Shown here: in pieces, positions 9,080 to 17,965 of the stretch | How the letters are laid out: every line of letters starts with the position of its first letter | How positions within the stretch are numbered: position 1 is the first letter of the stretch | Source: Streptomyces endophytica | GTDB lineage: Bacteria > Actinomycetota > Actinomycetes > Streptomycetales > Streptomycetaceae | DNA: 64,000 nt | NCBI RefSeq assembly: GCF_026153355.1 | Contig: NZ_CP110636.1 | Location: 3,596,001-3,660,000 of the forward strand | Direction: 5' to 3' | Translations under genes and position numbers: made by a program | Notes under the pieces: generated by a model | Database searches by the model: none | What the model was told of the DNA's origin: nothing | The model's input: the letters and a program-made list of their open reading frames with translations, nothing else

Positions 9080-9574
9080 GTGACGACACGTGGAGTTCTG
9101 TACGTCCACTCCGCTCCGCGCGCGCTGTGCCCGCACGTCGAATGGGCCGTGGCGGGCGTCCTCGGGGTGCGCGTCAACCTCGACTGGATCCGGCAGCCGG
9201 CATCGCCGGGCACGTGGAGAGCCGAATTCTCCTGGCAGGGCGAGGCCGGTACGGCCTCCAAGCTGGCCTCCGCGCTGCGCGGCTGGCACCTGCTGCGCTT
9301 CGAGGTGACCGCGGAACCCTGCGCCAGCGCCGAGGGCGAGCGCTACAGCTCCACCCCTGACCTGGGCATCTTCCACGCCGTCACGGGCATCCACGGCGAC
9401 ATCCTGATCCCCGAGGACCGGCTGCGCGCCGCCGTCGCCCGCTCCGCGCGCGGCGAGACCGAGCTGGCCGCCGAGGTCGCCAAACTCCTCGGCAAGCCCT
9501 GGGACGACGAACTGGAGCCCTTCCGGTACGCCGGCGAGGGCGCCCCCGTGCGCTGGCTGCACCAGGTCGTCTGA
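9080..9574 (+). CDS. DUF3145 family protein
   Basis: This 164-residue protein of unknown function is conserved in Actinobacteria and stands next to the fab genes, as in S. coelicolor. The GTG start at 9080 has GGAGG seven bases upstream. It has no signal peptide or membrane segment. Recognisable stretches are RGVLYVHSAPRALCPHVEWA near the start, LDWIRQPA and GDILIPEDRLR. It is convergent with fabF across the dehydrogenase-like gene and so is not in the fab operon; its link to lipid synthesis is only positional. Confidence 0.85.
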   Translation: MTTRGVLYVHSAPRALCPHVEWAVAGVLGVRVNLDWIRQPASPGTWRAEFSWQGEAGTASKLASALRGWHLLRFEVTAEPCASAEGERYSSTPDLGIFHAVTGIHGDILIPEDRLRAAVARSARGETELAAEVAKLLGKPWDDELEPFRYAGEGAPVRWLHQVV

Positions 9575-9657
9575 GGTGTGAGGCGCCCCGTGCGCTGCAT
9601 GCCCCACGTCGTCCGACGCCACCGCCGCGGCGCCCGAAGGGCGACACGCCGCCGCGG

Positions 9658-9688
9658 TTGTCCTGGAGTGCGCTCTAAGACTTAGCGT
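9658..9688 (+). promoter_or_regulatory. MerR-type promoter with 19-base spacer
   Basis: A -35 element TTGTCC (9658-9663) and a -10 element TAGCGT (9683-9688) are separated by 19 bases holding TGGAGTGCGCTCTAAG. MerR regulators activate promoters with exactly this overlong spacer. The ATG at 9695 is seven bases past the -10, so the message should be leaderless. The core matches the promoter of the merR operon at 17353-17383 almost base for base. Confidence 0.7.
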
Positions 9689-9694
9689 GCCCTC

Positions 9695-10585
9695 ATGGCC
9701 GACAACAACTCTCCCGACACGCTGTCAGTAGCCGTCCTGGGTACCGGAATCATGGGCGCGGCGATGGCACGCAACCTCGCCCGGGCCGGGCTGGACGTCC
9801 GCGCCTGGAACCGTACCCGGGCCAGGGCCGAGCCGCTGGCGGCCGACGGGGTCCGCATCGCCGACACGCCCGCCGAGGCGGTGGACGGCGCCGATGTGGT
9901 GCTCACCATGCTGCTCGACGGTGACGCCGTCCTCGACGCGGTGCGGCAGGCCGCCCCGGCGCTGCCCGCCGGCGCCCTCTGGCTCCAGATGAGCACGGTG
10001 GGCGACGAGGCGCTCGACCCGCTCGCCCGTTTCGCCGACGACCACGGACTGCGGTTCGTCGACGCCCCCGTATTGGGCACCAAGGCACCTGCCGAGAAGG
10101 GGGAGTTGACGATTCTGGCGGCCGGCGCACCAGAGGTGCGGGAGCGCGCCGAGCGGGTCTTCGGGATCGTCGGCAGCCGCACCCAGTGGGTGGGCGAGGA
10201 CGGCGCGAGCGGGGCCGCCAGCCGGCTCAAACTGGTCGTCAACAACTGGGTGATGACGCTCATCACCGGCACGGGGGAGACCATGGCGCTGGCCAAGGGA
10301 CTCGGCGTGGACCCGCGCGAGGTGCTCGCGGCGGTGGCCGGCGGGGCGCTGGACGTGCCGTATCTGCGGATGAAGTCCGAGCTCATCCTGTCCGGTGAGT
10401 ACCCCGCGAGCTTCACCGTCTCCGCCGCCCGCAAGGACACCCGCCTGATCACCGAGGCCGCCCACCGGGCCGGCGTACGGGTGGATCTGGCGCAGGCGGC
10501 GGCCGAGCGCTTTCGCCGGGCCGAGGCGCAGGGGCACGGCGGCGAGGACGGCGCGGCGGCGTACTTCGCCAGCTTCGACGACTGA
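9695..10585 (+). CDS. NAD(P)-dependent oxidoreductase, 3-hydroxyisobutyrate dehydrogenase family
   Basis: This 296-residue beta-hydroxyacid dehydrogenase reduces or oxidises a small 3-hydroxy acid using NAD(P). It has a Rossmann fold with VLGTGIMGAAMARNLARAG at residues 13-31, the substrate-binding DAPVLGTKAPAEKGEL block (family form DAPVSGG), and the catalytic Lys in SRLKLVVNNW. A C-terminal helical domain follows. No ribosome site lies upstream, in keeping with a leaderless message from the promoter at 9658-9688. The shared promoter sequence suggests control by the MerR regulator at 17468, possibly together with the aldo-keto reductase, as a reductive response to an electrophile or aldehyde. 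That last step is inference. Confidence 0.88.
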   Translation: MADNNSPDTLSVAVLGTGIMGAAMARNLARAGLDVRAWNRTRARAEPLAADGVRIADTPAEAVDGADVVLTMLLDGDAVLDAVRQAAPALPAGALWLQMSTVGDEALDPLARFADDHGLRFVDAPVLGTKAPAEKGELTILAAGAPEVRERAERVFGIVGSRTQWVGEDGASGAASRLKLVVNNWVMTLITGTGETMALAKGLGVDPREVLAAVAGGALDVPYLRMKSELILSGEYPASFTVSAARKDTRLITEAAHRAGVRVDLAQAAAERFRRAEAQGHGGEDGAAAYFASFDD

Positions 10586-10626
10586 GAGCGGCGGAAACCG
10601 GCTCGGAACGCCGGCCCGGGAATGAC

Positions 10627-10665
10627 GGAGGGCCCGCCCGGTGAACGTCACCGGGCGGGCCCTCC
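10627..10665. terminator. Bidirectional hairpin terminator
   Basis: A perfect 18-base stem (10627-10644 with 10648-10665) and a three-base loop (ACG) lie between the converging dehydrogenase-like gene and fabF. It can end transcription from both sides. Confidence 0.92.
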
Positions 10666-10685
10666 TACGCGTCTGCCGGCGCGCC

Positions 10686-11972
10686 TCAGACCGTGCGGAA
10701 GGCGAGCACGACGTTGTGGCCGCCGAAGCCGAACGAGTCGTTCAGCGCCGCGATCCGGCCCTCGGCCGGGAGCTTGCGGGCCTCACCGCGGACGATGTCC
10801 ACGTCGACCTCCGGGTCGAGCTCGTCGATGTTGATGGTCGGCGGCGCCACCCGGTGGTACAGCGCCAGGATGGCGGCGACCGTCTCGACGCCGCCCGCGC
10901 CGCCCAGGAGGTGACCGGTCATCGACTTGGTGGCGGAGACCGCCATGTGGTCGGTGTCGTCGCCGAAGACCTTGCGCAGCGCCTTCAGTTCGGCCAGGTC
11001 GCCCTGCGGCGTGGACGTGGCGTGCGCGTTGACGTGCACGATCTCGGCCGGGTCGAGGTCGCTGCCGTCGAGGAGGTTCTGCAGGGCGTGCGCGATGCCG
11101 TTGCCGGACGGCTCGGGCTGCACGATGTCGTGGCTGTCCGCGGAGACGCCCTGGCCGACGGCCTCGGCGTAGACCTTGGCGCCGCGCTTGGCGGCGTGCT
11201 CGGCCGACTCCAGGACGATCACGCCGGCGCCCTCACCGAGGACGAAGCCGTTGCGGGCGACGTCGAACGGGCGGGAGGCGCCCTGCGGGTCCTCGTTGTT
11301 CTTGGACATCGCCATCATGTTGCCGAACGCGGCGATCGGCAGCGGGTGGATGGCCGCCTCCGTACCGCCCGCGACGACGATGTCGGCACGGCCCGTACGG
11401 ATCATCTCGATGGCGTAGCCGATCGCCTCCGAGCCGGACGCACAGGCGCTGACCGGGGTGTGCACACCCGCGCGGGCGTTCACGTCCAGGCCGACGTTGG
11501 CGGACGGGCCGTTGGGCATCAGCATCGGCACCGTGTGCGGGGAGACGCGGCGCACGCCCTTCTCCCGCAGGATGTCGTACTGGCCGAGCAGGGTGGTCAC
11601 GCCGCCGATGCCGGAGGCGATGACGGTGCCCAGCCGGTCCGGGTTGATCGAACCGGCCGCGCCGGCGGCGGCGTCGGGCTCACCGGCCCTGGCGGTGAAA
11701 CCGGCGTCCGCCCAGGCCTCGCGGGCGGCGATCAGCGCGAACTGCGCCGAACGGTCCAGCTTGCGCGCCTGAGCCCGGGGAAGGACCTCCGCCGGGTCGA
11801 CGGCCGCCTGAGCGGCGATCTTGACGGGCAGGTCGGCAGCCCAGTCCTGTTCGAGAGGGCTGACACCGGAGCGTCCGGCGAGCAGGGCCTGCCAGGTCGA
11901 AGCGCTGTCGCCACCCAGCGGTGTGGTTGCGCCGATACCGGTGACGACCACGGTGCGATTGGTCGCGTTCAC
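10686..11972 (-). CDS. fabF: 3-oxoacyl-[acyl-carrier-protein] synthase II
   Basis: FabF condenses malonyl-ACP with a growing acyl-ACP in fatty acid elongation. The 428-residue protein has the thiolase-fold catalytic triad: Cys in TPVSACASGSEAIG, His in HVNAHATSTPQGD and His in MTGHLLGGAGG, plus the C-terminal NDSFGFGGHNVVLAF. The GTG start at 11972 follows TGGAGTAAG. The gene is last in the fabD-fabH-acpP-fabF cluster, 78 bases after acpP, and ends at the strong terminator at 10627-10665. Control of the cluster by FasR is known in S. coelicolor. Confidence 0.97.
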   Translation of the reverse strand: MNATNRTVVVTGIGATTPLGGDSASTWQALLAGRSGVSPLEQDWAADLPVKIAAQAAVDPAEVLPRAQARKLDRSAQFALIAAREAWADAGFTARAGEPDAAAGAAGSINPDRLGTVIASGIGGVTTLLGQYDILREKGVRRVSPHTVPMLMPNGPSANVGLDVNARAGVHTPVSACASGSEAIGYAIEMIRTGRADIVVAGGTEAAIHPLPIAAFGNMMAMSKNNEDPQGASRPFDVARNGFVLGEGAGVIVLESAEHAAKRGAKVYAEAVGQGVSADSHDIVQPEPSGNGIAHALQNLLDGSDLDPAEIVHVNAHATSTPQGDLAELKALRKVFGDDTDHMAVSATKSMTGHLLGGAGGVETVAAILALYHRVAPPTINIDELDPEVDVDIVRGEARKLPAEGRIAALNDSFGFGGHNVVLAFRTV

Positions 11973-12049
11973 GGGAATTCTTACTCCACGGGTAGAGGGG
12001 TCTGAATCGACGGCGCCACCGCAGGGTGGCGACATGCGCGGGAGCTGGA

Positions 12050-12298
12050 TCAGCTCTGGTGCTTGAGGATGTAGTCGGTCGCGTCGCCGACGGTCTTGAG
12101 GTTCTTGACGTCGTCGTCCGGGATCTTCACGTCGAAGCGCTCTTCGGCGGCGACGACGACCTCGACCATGGACAGCGAGTCAACGTCCAGGTCGTCGGTG
12201 AAGGACTTGTCCACCTGGACGTCCTCGGTGGGGATCCCGGCGATCTCGTTCACGATCTCGGCGAGACCGGCGACGATCTCTTCCTGAGTGGCGGCCAT
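12050..12298 (-). CDS. acpP: Acyl carrier protein
   Basis: This 82-residue acidic four-helix protein carries the acyl chain on phosphopantetheine attached to Ser in the motif DVDSLSMVEVV (about residue 41). Length and the start MAATQEEIVAGLAEIVNEI are typical of Streptomyces fatty-acid ACP. AAGGAG lies seven bases before the ATG. It sits between fabH and fabF in the fatty acid synthase cluster. Confidence 0.97.
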   Translation of the reverse strand: MAATQEEIVAGLAEIVNEIAGIPTEDVQVDKSFTDDLDVDSLSMVEVVVAAEERFDVKIPDDDVKNLKTVGDATDYILKHQS

Positions 12299-12403
12299 GA
12301 TGGCGCTCCTTCGGTCATTTTAAGGGGAAACTGCGTTACTTGCGGTGAAGATCCGTGCGGCGCCCGGCACGTCCGGAGACGGACGGTGCTGCGCAGATCT
12401 TGC

Positions 12404-13450
12404 CTAGGGGAGGGTAACGACCGTCGCGGCGTACACGAGACCCGCCCCGAAGCCGATGACCAGCGCGGTGTCGCCGCTCTTGGCCTGTCCGGTCGCCAAC
12501 AGCCGCTCCATGGCGAGCGGAATGGAGGCGGCCGAGGTGTTGCCGGTGGTCTCCACGTCGCGGGCGACCGTCACGCTCTCCGGCAGCTTCAGAGTCTTCA
12601 CCATCGAGTCGATGATCCGCATGTTGGCCTGGTGCGGGATGAAGACGTCCAGGTCGTCCGGGCTGACTCCGGCCGCGTCCAGCGCCTGCTGGGCGACCTT
12701 CGCCATCTCGAACACCGCCCACCGGAAGACCGACTGGCCCTCCTGGGTGATGGCGGGGTACCGGATCTCCTCCAGGGCGGGGCGCGCCTCGGGCCCGTCG
12801 CCCCCGGGGAACGGCGTGGAACGGTAGACGTCCCAGCCGAGGGTCTGCTTGATCGTGTCGGCCTTGTCGCCCTCCGAGCCCCAGACCGTCGGGCCGATCT
12901 CCGGCTCGTTGGCCGGGCCGACGACCACGGCGCCGGCGCCGTCACCGAACAGGAAGGCCGTCGCGCGGTCCTCCAGGTCGGTCAGGTCCGACAGCCGCTC
13001 GACGCCGATGACCAGGACGTACTCCGCCGAACCCTCCGTCACCAGGCCCTTGGCGAGGGTCAGTCCGTAGCCGAAGCCCGCGCAGCCCGCCGAGATGTCG
13101 AAGGCGGCCGGCTTGCCGGCGCCGATGCGGTGCGCGATCTCGGTCGCGATCGCCGGGGTCTGCTTGAAGTGCGAGACGGTGGAGACGATCACGGCACCGA
13201 TCTGCTCGGGCGTGATGCCGGCGTCGGCGATGGCCTTGCCGGACGCCTCGACCGACATCTGCGCCACGGTCTCCTCGGGGCCCGCCCAGTGGCGGGTCGC
13301 GATGCCGGACCGCGAGCGGATCCACTCGTCGGACGAGTCGATGTGCTTGAGGATCTCCTCGTTGGGCACGACACGGGTCGGCCGGTAGCCGCCGACGCCC
13401 ATGATCCGGGCGTACGGAGCGCCCTTGGAGGGCTTGATCTTCGAGGTCAT
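12404..13450 (-). CDS. fabH: 3-oxoacyl-[acyl-carrier-protein] synthase III
   Basis: FabH starts fatty acid synthesis by condensing an acyl-CoA primer (branched or straight in Streptomyces) with malonyl-ACP. The 348-residue protein shows the catalytic Cys in DISAGCAGFGYG, His in FIPHQANMRII and Asn in ETTGNTSAASIP, and ends in the usual GFGAGLVYAATVV. The ATG lies 14 bases after the fabD stop, indicating one transcript. The 105-base gap before acpP holds a small hairpin (GTCCG-GAGA-CGGAC), perhaps a processing or attenuation site. Confidence 0.97.
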   Translation of the reverse strand: MTSKIKPSKGAPYARIMGVGGYRPTRVVPNEEILKHIDSSDEWIRSRSGIATRHWAGPEETVAQMSVEASGKAIADAGITPEQIGAVIVSTVSHFKQTPAIATEIAHRIGAGKPAAFDISAGCAGFGYGLTLAKGLVTEGSAEYVLVIGVERLSDLTDLEDRATAFLFGDGAGAVVVGPANEPEIGPTVWGSEGDKADTIKQTLGWDVYRSTPFPGGDGPEARPALEEIRYPAITQEGQSVFRWAVFEMAKVAQQALDAAGVSPDDLDVFIPHQANMRIIDSMVKTLKLPESVTVARDVETTGNTSAASIPLAMERLLATGQAKSGDTALVIGFGAGLVYAATVVTLP

Positions 13451-13463
13451 GCGCTTCGGACTC

Positions 13464-14431
13464 CTATTCGGCCGGTGCCGAGCCAGCAGCGGTGGCGGCG
13501 GACGCCTCGGCGATCAGCGTGCGGGCCGCGTCGAGGTCGTCGGGCGACTTGAGGGCGAGGGTCCGCACGCCGGGCAGGGCGCGCTTGGCCAGGCCGGTGA
13601 GCGTGCCGCCGGGGCGGCCTCGATGAGCGCGGTGACGCCGAGCGCCTTGAAGGTCTCCATGCACAGGTCCCAGCGCACGGGGTTGGCCACCTGGCCGACC
13701 AGCCGCTGCACCAGTTCCTGACCGGAGGAGACCAGCTGCCCGTCCTTGTTGGAGACGTAACGGGTGTGCGGATCGGCGACCGACAGCGAAGCGGTCGCGG
13801 ATTCCAGCGCGGAGACGGCGGGTGCCATGTGGTGAGTATGGAACGCGCCGGCCACCTTCAGCGGTACGACCCGGCGAGTGCCTTCCGGCTTGTTCTCGAC
13901 CAGCGCGGCGATCTGCTCGGCGGTGCCGGCCGCGACGATCTGGCCGGCGCCGTTGACGTTCGCCGGGGTGAGGCCCAGCCGCTCCAGATGCGGGATGACG
14001 ACGTCCTCGTCGCCGCCCAGCAGCGCGGCCATGCCGGTCTCGGTGACCGCGGCGGCCTCGGCCATCGCCAGGCCGCGGCGGCGTACCAGCCCCATCGCGG
14101 CCTCGTCGGAGAGCGTGCCGGTCAGCGCGGCGGCGGCGAGCTCGCCGACGCTGTGGCCCGCCGCGGCGCCGACCTTGGAGGAGACGTCGTCGGCCGTCGC
14201 GAACAGCTGACGGGCGGAGATCAGGGCGGACGCCACCAGCAGCGGCTGCGCCACCGCGGTGTCGCGGATTTCCTCTTCGTCCGCCTTCGTGCCGTAGTGG
14301 ACCAGGTCGAGGTCGATGGCGGCCGACCACTCACGGAGCCGGTCTTCGACACCGGGGAGGTCGAGCCAGGGGGTCAGGAAGCCGGGCGTCTGGGCGCCTT
14401 GGCCGGGAGCGACGAGTACGAGCACCCTCAC
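13464..14431 (-). CDS. fabD: Malonyl CoA-acyl carrier protein transacylase, one apparent frameshift
   Basis: FabD moves malonyl from CoA to ACP. The GTG start at 14431 gives VRVLVLVAPGQGAQ, the usual N-terminus. The active-site Ser is in AAGHSVGELAAA and the His in AGAFHTHHMAP. The frame breaks at the CCCC run at 13611-13614: reading E-A-A-P-G-G-T-L-T-G-L needs a fifth C. Beyond it the protein continues normally (LAKRALPGVRTLALKSPDDL) to TGA at 13464. Since fabD is essential and all its motifs are intact, a lost base in the sequence is far likelier than a dead gene. It is the first gene of the cluster, with a palindrome upstream. Confidence 0.93.
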
Positions 14432-14493
14432 ACTCTCTCTTGTGGGTGGTTCCGCCCGCCCGTGGGGACAAGGACGAAGAACCATCGGGGTAA

Positions 14494-14510
14494 TTGTTGG
14501 TCTCCGACAA
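14494..14510 (-). promoter_or_regulatory. Palindrome upstream of fabD, candidate FasR site
   Basis: TTGTTGG-TCT-CCGACAA is a 7-3-7 inverted repeat with one mismatch, 63 bases upstream of the fabD start and 4 bases from the fasR stop. FasR is known to bind the fabD promoter in S. coelicolor; that this is the bound sequence is inference. Confidence 0.5.
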
Positions 14511-14514
14511 AAGT

Positions 14515-15698
14515 CTAGAGTTGCGCCTCACCGTCAGCCAGACGCCCCAGAATCAGCGCGATACGGAGGGTGAAGGCCGAGCGCACATCGGAGGGTGACC
14601 ACCCGGTGACGTCCGTCACACGTCGCAGCCGATAGCGCACGGTGTTGGGGTGGACGAACAGCATCCGGGCCGCGCCCTCCAGACTGCTCGCCTGCTCAAG
14701 ATAGACGCTCAGCGTCTCCAGGAGTGCCGACCCGGCTTCCTCCAGCGGTCTGTAGATCTCCTCCACCAACTGCTCCCGCGCGACCGGGTCCGAGGCCATC
14801 GCGCGTTCCGGAAGTAGATCGTCCGCGAGCACCGGGCGCGGGGCGTCCGGCCAGGCCGCGCACGCCCGCAGACCGGCCGCCGCGGCCTGCGCGGAACGGG
14901 TCGCCGCCAGGAGGTCGGAGACCACCGGACCGGCCACCACGGGGCCGGCGGCATACGGGCCGATCAGCGCCTTCGCCGCCTTGAGCGGATTGTCCGAACC
15001 GCCCGCGATCACCACCAGGCGCGAGCCCAGCACGCCGGTCAGCACCTGGAGCTTGGCGTGCCGGGCGGCCCGCCGGATCGCCTCCACGGTCAGCTCGCTG
15101 TCGCCGTCCGGGGCGGTGCCCAGCACCACGCAGACGTGCTCGGGGGAGTTCCAGCCCAGCGCCGCCGCCCGGGAGACCGCGCCCTCGTCGGCCTCCCCCG
15201 AGAGCACCGCGTTGACCACGAGCGACTCCAGGCGGGCGTCCCAGGCGCCGCGGGCCTCGGCGGCCTGCGCGTACACCTGGGCGGTGGCGAAGGCGATCTC
15301 CCGGGCGTACACCAGGAGCGCCTCGCGCAGCACGGACTCGTCGCCGGGGGCCGCGACCTCGTCGATCGCCGCCTCCATGACCTCGATGGTCGTCCGGACC
15401 ATCTCGACGGTCTGGCGCAGCGTGATCGCCCGGGTCAGCTCGCGCGGCGCGGTGCCGAAGACGTCGGTACTGATCGCCTGCGGGGTCTCCGGATGCCGGA
15501 ACCACTCGGTGAAAGCGGCGATACCGGCCTGGGCGACCAGGCCGATCCAGGAGCGGTTCTCCGGGGCATCGCGCGGTACCACGGCAGCGTGGCGTCCATG
15601 CGGGCGATGGCCGCGGCCGCCAGCGTGCCGGAGGAATTCTCCAGCCGCCGGAGGGTCGCGGAGTGCGGGTGCGCGTCGCGCGATGCGGGTTCAGACAC
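14515..15698 (-). CDS. fasR: FasR, PucR-type activator of fatty acid synthesis, one apparent frameshift
   Basis: This is a regulator of about 394 residues with the C-terminal PucR helix-turn-helix (AARMLFVHPNTVRYRLRRVT, then DVTGWSPSD) next to fabD, as SCO2386 is in S. coelicolor. There FasR activates the fabD-fabH-acpP-fabF operon. The N-terminus reads VSEPASRDAHPHS from a GTG at 15698, then WYRAMP; the frame shifts at the CCCC run (15563-15566 on the plus strand GGGG) and continues as PENRSWIGLVAQAGI. One extra C restores the frame. A start at 15582 would give a shorter protein but would lose the conserved N-terminus. Confidence 0.9.
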
Positions 15699-15755
15699 GG
15701 GACAAGCCTGCACTATCGGGGCGAGGAGGTGAGGGGGCGGGGCTACCGTGGGCCC

Positions 15756-16427
15756 ATGATTCAGGTGCGCAGGGGCGAGGAACGCTATCGGGGCGGCGAT
15801 CCGGACGCCGGGATCGAGTCACTGCACGCATTCTCCTTCGGGCCCCACTTCGACCCGGACAATCTGCGCTTCGGGGCGCTTATCGCCTGCAATGAGGAGC
15901 GGCTGGCGGCCGGCGCCGGCTTCGACGAGCATCCGCACCGCGACACCGAGATCGTGACCTGGGTGGTCGAGGGTGAGCTGACCCACCGCGACTCGGCCGG
16001 TCACGAGACCACGGTACGCTCCGGCGATCTTCAGCGGCTCAGCTCCGCCGGCGGCGTACGGCACGTGGAGCGCAACGCGGGCGGGGCCCCGCTGCGCTTC
16101 GTGCAGATGTGGCTGGCGCCGCGCGAATTCGGTGGGGAGCCGGCGTACGAGATCGTCCGCGGCATCGCCGACGGCACTCCGTACGCGGTCCCGCGGGCCG
16201 GCGCCCTGCTGCATGTGCGCCGTCTCACGGAAGGCGAGCGCACCGCCGTCCCGGCCGCGGAGCGGGTGTACGTGCACGTCGTGCGGGGCGCGATCGCGAT
16301 CGGCGGGCAGCGCCTGGAGGCGGGCGACGCGGCGCGGATCACGGACGGGACCGAGCTGGAGCTGACGGCGCTGACGGCGTCGGAGTGCCTGATGTGGGAG
16401 ATGGGGCCGGAGCCGGCCTACGGGTGA
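15756..16427 (+). CDS. Pirin family protein (bicupin)
   Basis: This 223-residue protein starts MIQVRRGEERYRGG, the normal pirin N-terminus; the frame extends upstream without a ribosome site. The N-terminal cupin carries the metal-binding motif HPHRDTEIVTWVVEGELTHRD with His, His, His and a downstream Glu. The second cupin is shorter. Pirins are iron proteins; some act as quercetinases and others as regulators, so the function here is open. It is divergent from fasR and convergent with the serine hydrolase gene. Confidence 0.9.
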   Translation: MIQVRRGEERYRGGDPDAGIESLHAFSFGPHFDPDNLRFGALIACNEERLAAGAGFDEHPHRDTEIVTWVVEGELTHRDSAGHETTVRSGDLQRLSSAGGVRHVERNAGGAPLRFVQMWLAPREFGGEPAYEIVRGIADGTPYAVPRAGALLHVRRLTEGERTAVPAAERVYVHVVRGAIAIGGQRLEAGDAARITDGTELELTALTASECLMWEMGPEPAYG

Positions 16428-16479
16428 GGCGGGCAGCGGCCGTCGCTCCTATGGGGACGCGGTCGGCCGCCGGCCCGTG

Positions 16480-17300
16480 TTAGGCCGACCGCGCCAGCTC
16501 GTCCAGCACCGCGTCGGTCAGCTTCGGCCAGACCTCGATCGCCCACGGTCCGAAGGCCCGGTCGGTCAGCGCCACACAGGCGGCCCCGGCATCCGGGTCC
16601 ACCCACAGGAACGTCCCGGACTGCCCGAAGTGCCCGTAGGTGCGCGGCGAGGAGCCGGCGCCGGTCCAGTGCGGCGACTTGCCGTCGCGGATCTCGAAAC
16701 CCAGCCCCAGTCGTTCGGCTTCTGGTGGCCGTAGCCCGGCAGCACACCCGTCAGCCCGGGGAAGACCACCTGCGTCGCCTCGGCGAGCGTCTGCGGTGCG
16801 AGCAGCCGCGGCGCCTGCAGCTCGGCCGCGAACCGGATCAGGTCGGCGACCGTGGAGACGCCGTCCTTGGCGGGCGAGCCGGGCAGTTCCGTCGCGGTCA
16901 TGCCGAGCGGCTGGAGAACCGCCTCGTGCAGATACTGCGGGAAGGGGATGTCGGTCGCCTTGGCGATGTGGTCGCCCAGCACCTCGAAGCCGGTGTTGGA
17001 GTAGATCCGGCGGGTGCCGGGGGCGGCCATCACGCGCTGCTCGTCGAAGGCGAGCCCCGAGGTGTGTGCGAGCAGATGACGGACCGTGGAACCCTCGGGA
17101 CCGGCCGGCTCGTCCAGCTCGACGGCGCCCTCCTCCACGGCCAGCAGGGCGGCGTACGCGGCCAGCGGCTTGGTCACCGACGCCAGCGGGAACCGCTGCT
17201 CCAGAGGACCGTACGATCCGGTCACCGACCCGTCGGCTCGTACGACGGCGGCCGCAGCGGTGGGCACCGGCCAGTTCTCGATCATCCGCAGGCTCTGCAT
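16480..17300 (-). CDS. Serine hydrolase, class C beta-lactamase/DD-peptidase fold, one apparent frameshift
   Basis: The protein of about 273 residues has the serine beta-lactamase-like motifs: SVTK (SxxK, residues 41-44), YSN (RIYSNTGFEVLGDH) and HFGQSG near the C-terminus, in place of KTG. The frame breaks at a CCCC run at 16705-16708; NDWGLGFEIRDGKSPHWTG needs one more G on the coding strand. No signal peptide is visible, so it may be a cytoplasmic esterase rather than a cell-wall enzyme. The substrate is not predictable. The start MQSLRMIENWPVP at 17300 is in the usual position. Confidence 0.82.
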
Positions 17301-17352
17301 GCTCCGAGCCTAACCTCCCCAAATTCAGGTCAAGTCTGCGCCCGATCCGCGC

Positions 17353-17383
17353 TTGCTTGGAGTGCGCTCGAAGTCTCTAGCGT
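17353..17383 (+). promoter_or_regulatory. MerR-type promoter of the merR-AKR operon
   Basis: TTGCTT (17353-17358) and TAGCGT (17378-17383) are 19 bases apart. The spacer holds the dyad CTTGGAG-TGCG-CTCGAAG, the expected MerR operator, so the regulator probably controls its own operon. The promoter at 9658-9688 has the same layout and core sequence. Confidence 0.75.
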
Positions 17384-17467
17384 TGACGACGTCGCAAGGC
17401 GTCCGGCGAAAGCCGCGAGGTCCGCGGCGAAGTCGAGAGCAATCCGGCGAAACAGGGGAGACGGGGC

Positions 17468-17959
17468 ATGACGGTCACGCAGAGCGAACCGGTGACGAGC
17501 GGCGTGGCAGCGACCGCCGAACGGCCGGCGCAGGCCCCCAACTGCGCCACCCCGCCGCCCCCGCACCCCAAGCCCACCGGCCAGGACCGGTACACGATCA
17601 GCGAGGTCGCGGAGCACACCGGGCTCAGCGCCCACACCCTCCGCTGGTACGAGCGGATAGGGCTGATGCCGCACGTGGACCGGACGCACACCGGGCAGCG
17701 CCGCTTCAGCAACCGCGATCTGGACTGGCTGAGCCTGGTCACCAAGCTGCGACTGACCGGCATGCCGGTCGCCGACATGGTCCGCTACGCCGAGCTGGTC
17801 CGGCTGGGCGAGAGCACCTTCGCCGAGCGTGAGCAGCTGCTGACCGCGCACCGCGAGGACGTGCGGCAGCGCATAGCGGACCTGCAGAGCACGCTGGATG
17901 TCCTCGACTACAAGATCAACATCTACGCCGACGCCCGGCGGGCGTCCGAGAGGTTCTGA
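17468..17959 (+). CDS. MerR-family transcriptional regulator
   Basis: This 163-residue activator has its DNA-binding domain at about residues 41-110: YTISEVAEHTGLSAHTLRWYERIGL, then the second wing and a dimerising coiled coil (REDVRQRIADLQSTLDVLDYKI). The first 40 residues are a Pro-rich leader. There are no Cys pairs for metal binding, so a small organic effector is more likely than a metal. AGGGGAGA precedes the ATG. The aldo-keto reductase follows after six bases. Similar MerR-AKR pairs respond to aldehydes or redox cyclers; the exact signal here is unknown. Confidence 0.9.
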   Translation: MTVTQSEPVTSGVAATAERPAQAPNCATPPPPHPKPTGQDRYTISEVAEHTGLSAHTLRWYERIGLMPHVDRTHTGQRRFSNRDLDWLSLVTKLRLTGMPVADMVRYAELVRLGESTFAEREQLLTAHREDVRQRIADLQSTLDVLDYKINIYADARRASERF

Positions 17960-17965
17960 GGTCTC

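Noticed and set aside
8871..9083. 70-codon plus-strand frame before DUF3145
   Set aside because: It has a CPFCGKF pair that recalls a zinc knuckle, but no ribosome site or family match, and it overlaps the DUF3145 start region.
13464..14431. fabD as a true pseudogene
   Set aside because: The gene is essential, its motifs are intact on both sides of the break, and the break is one base short in a C run like many others here.
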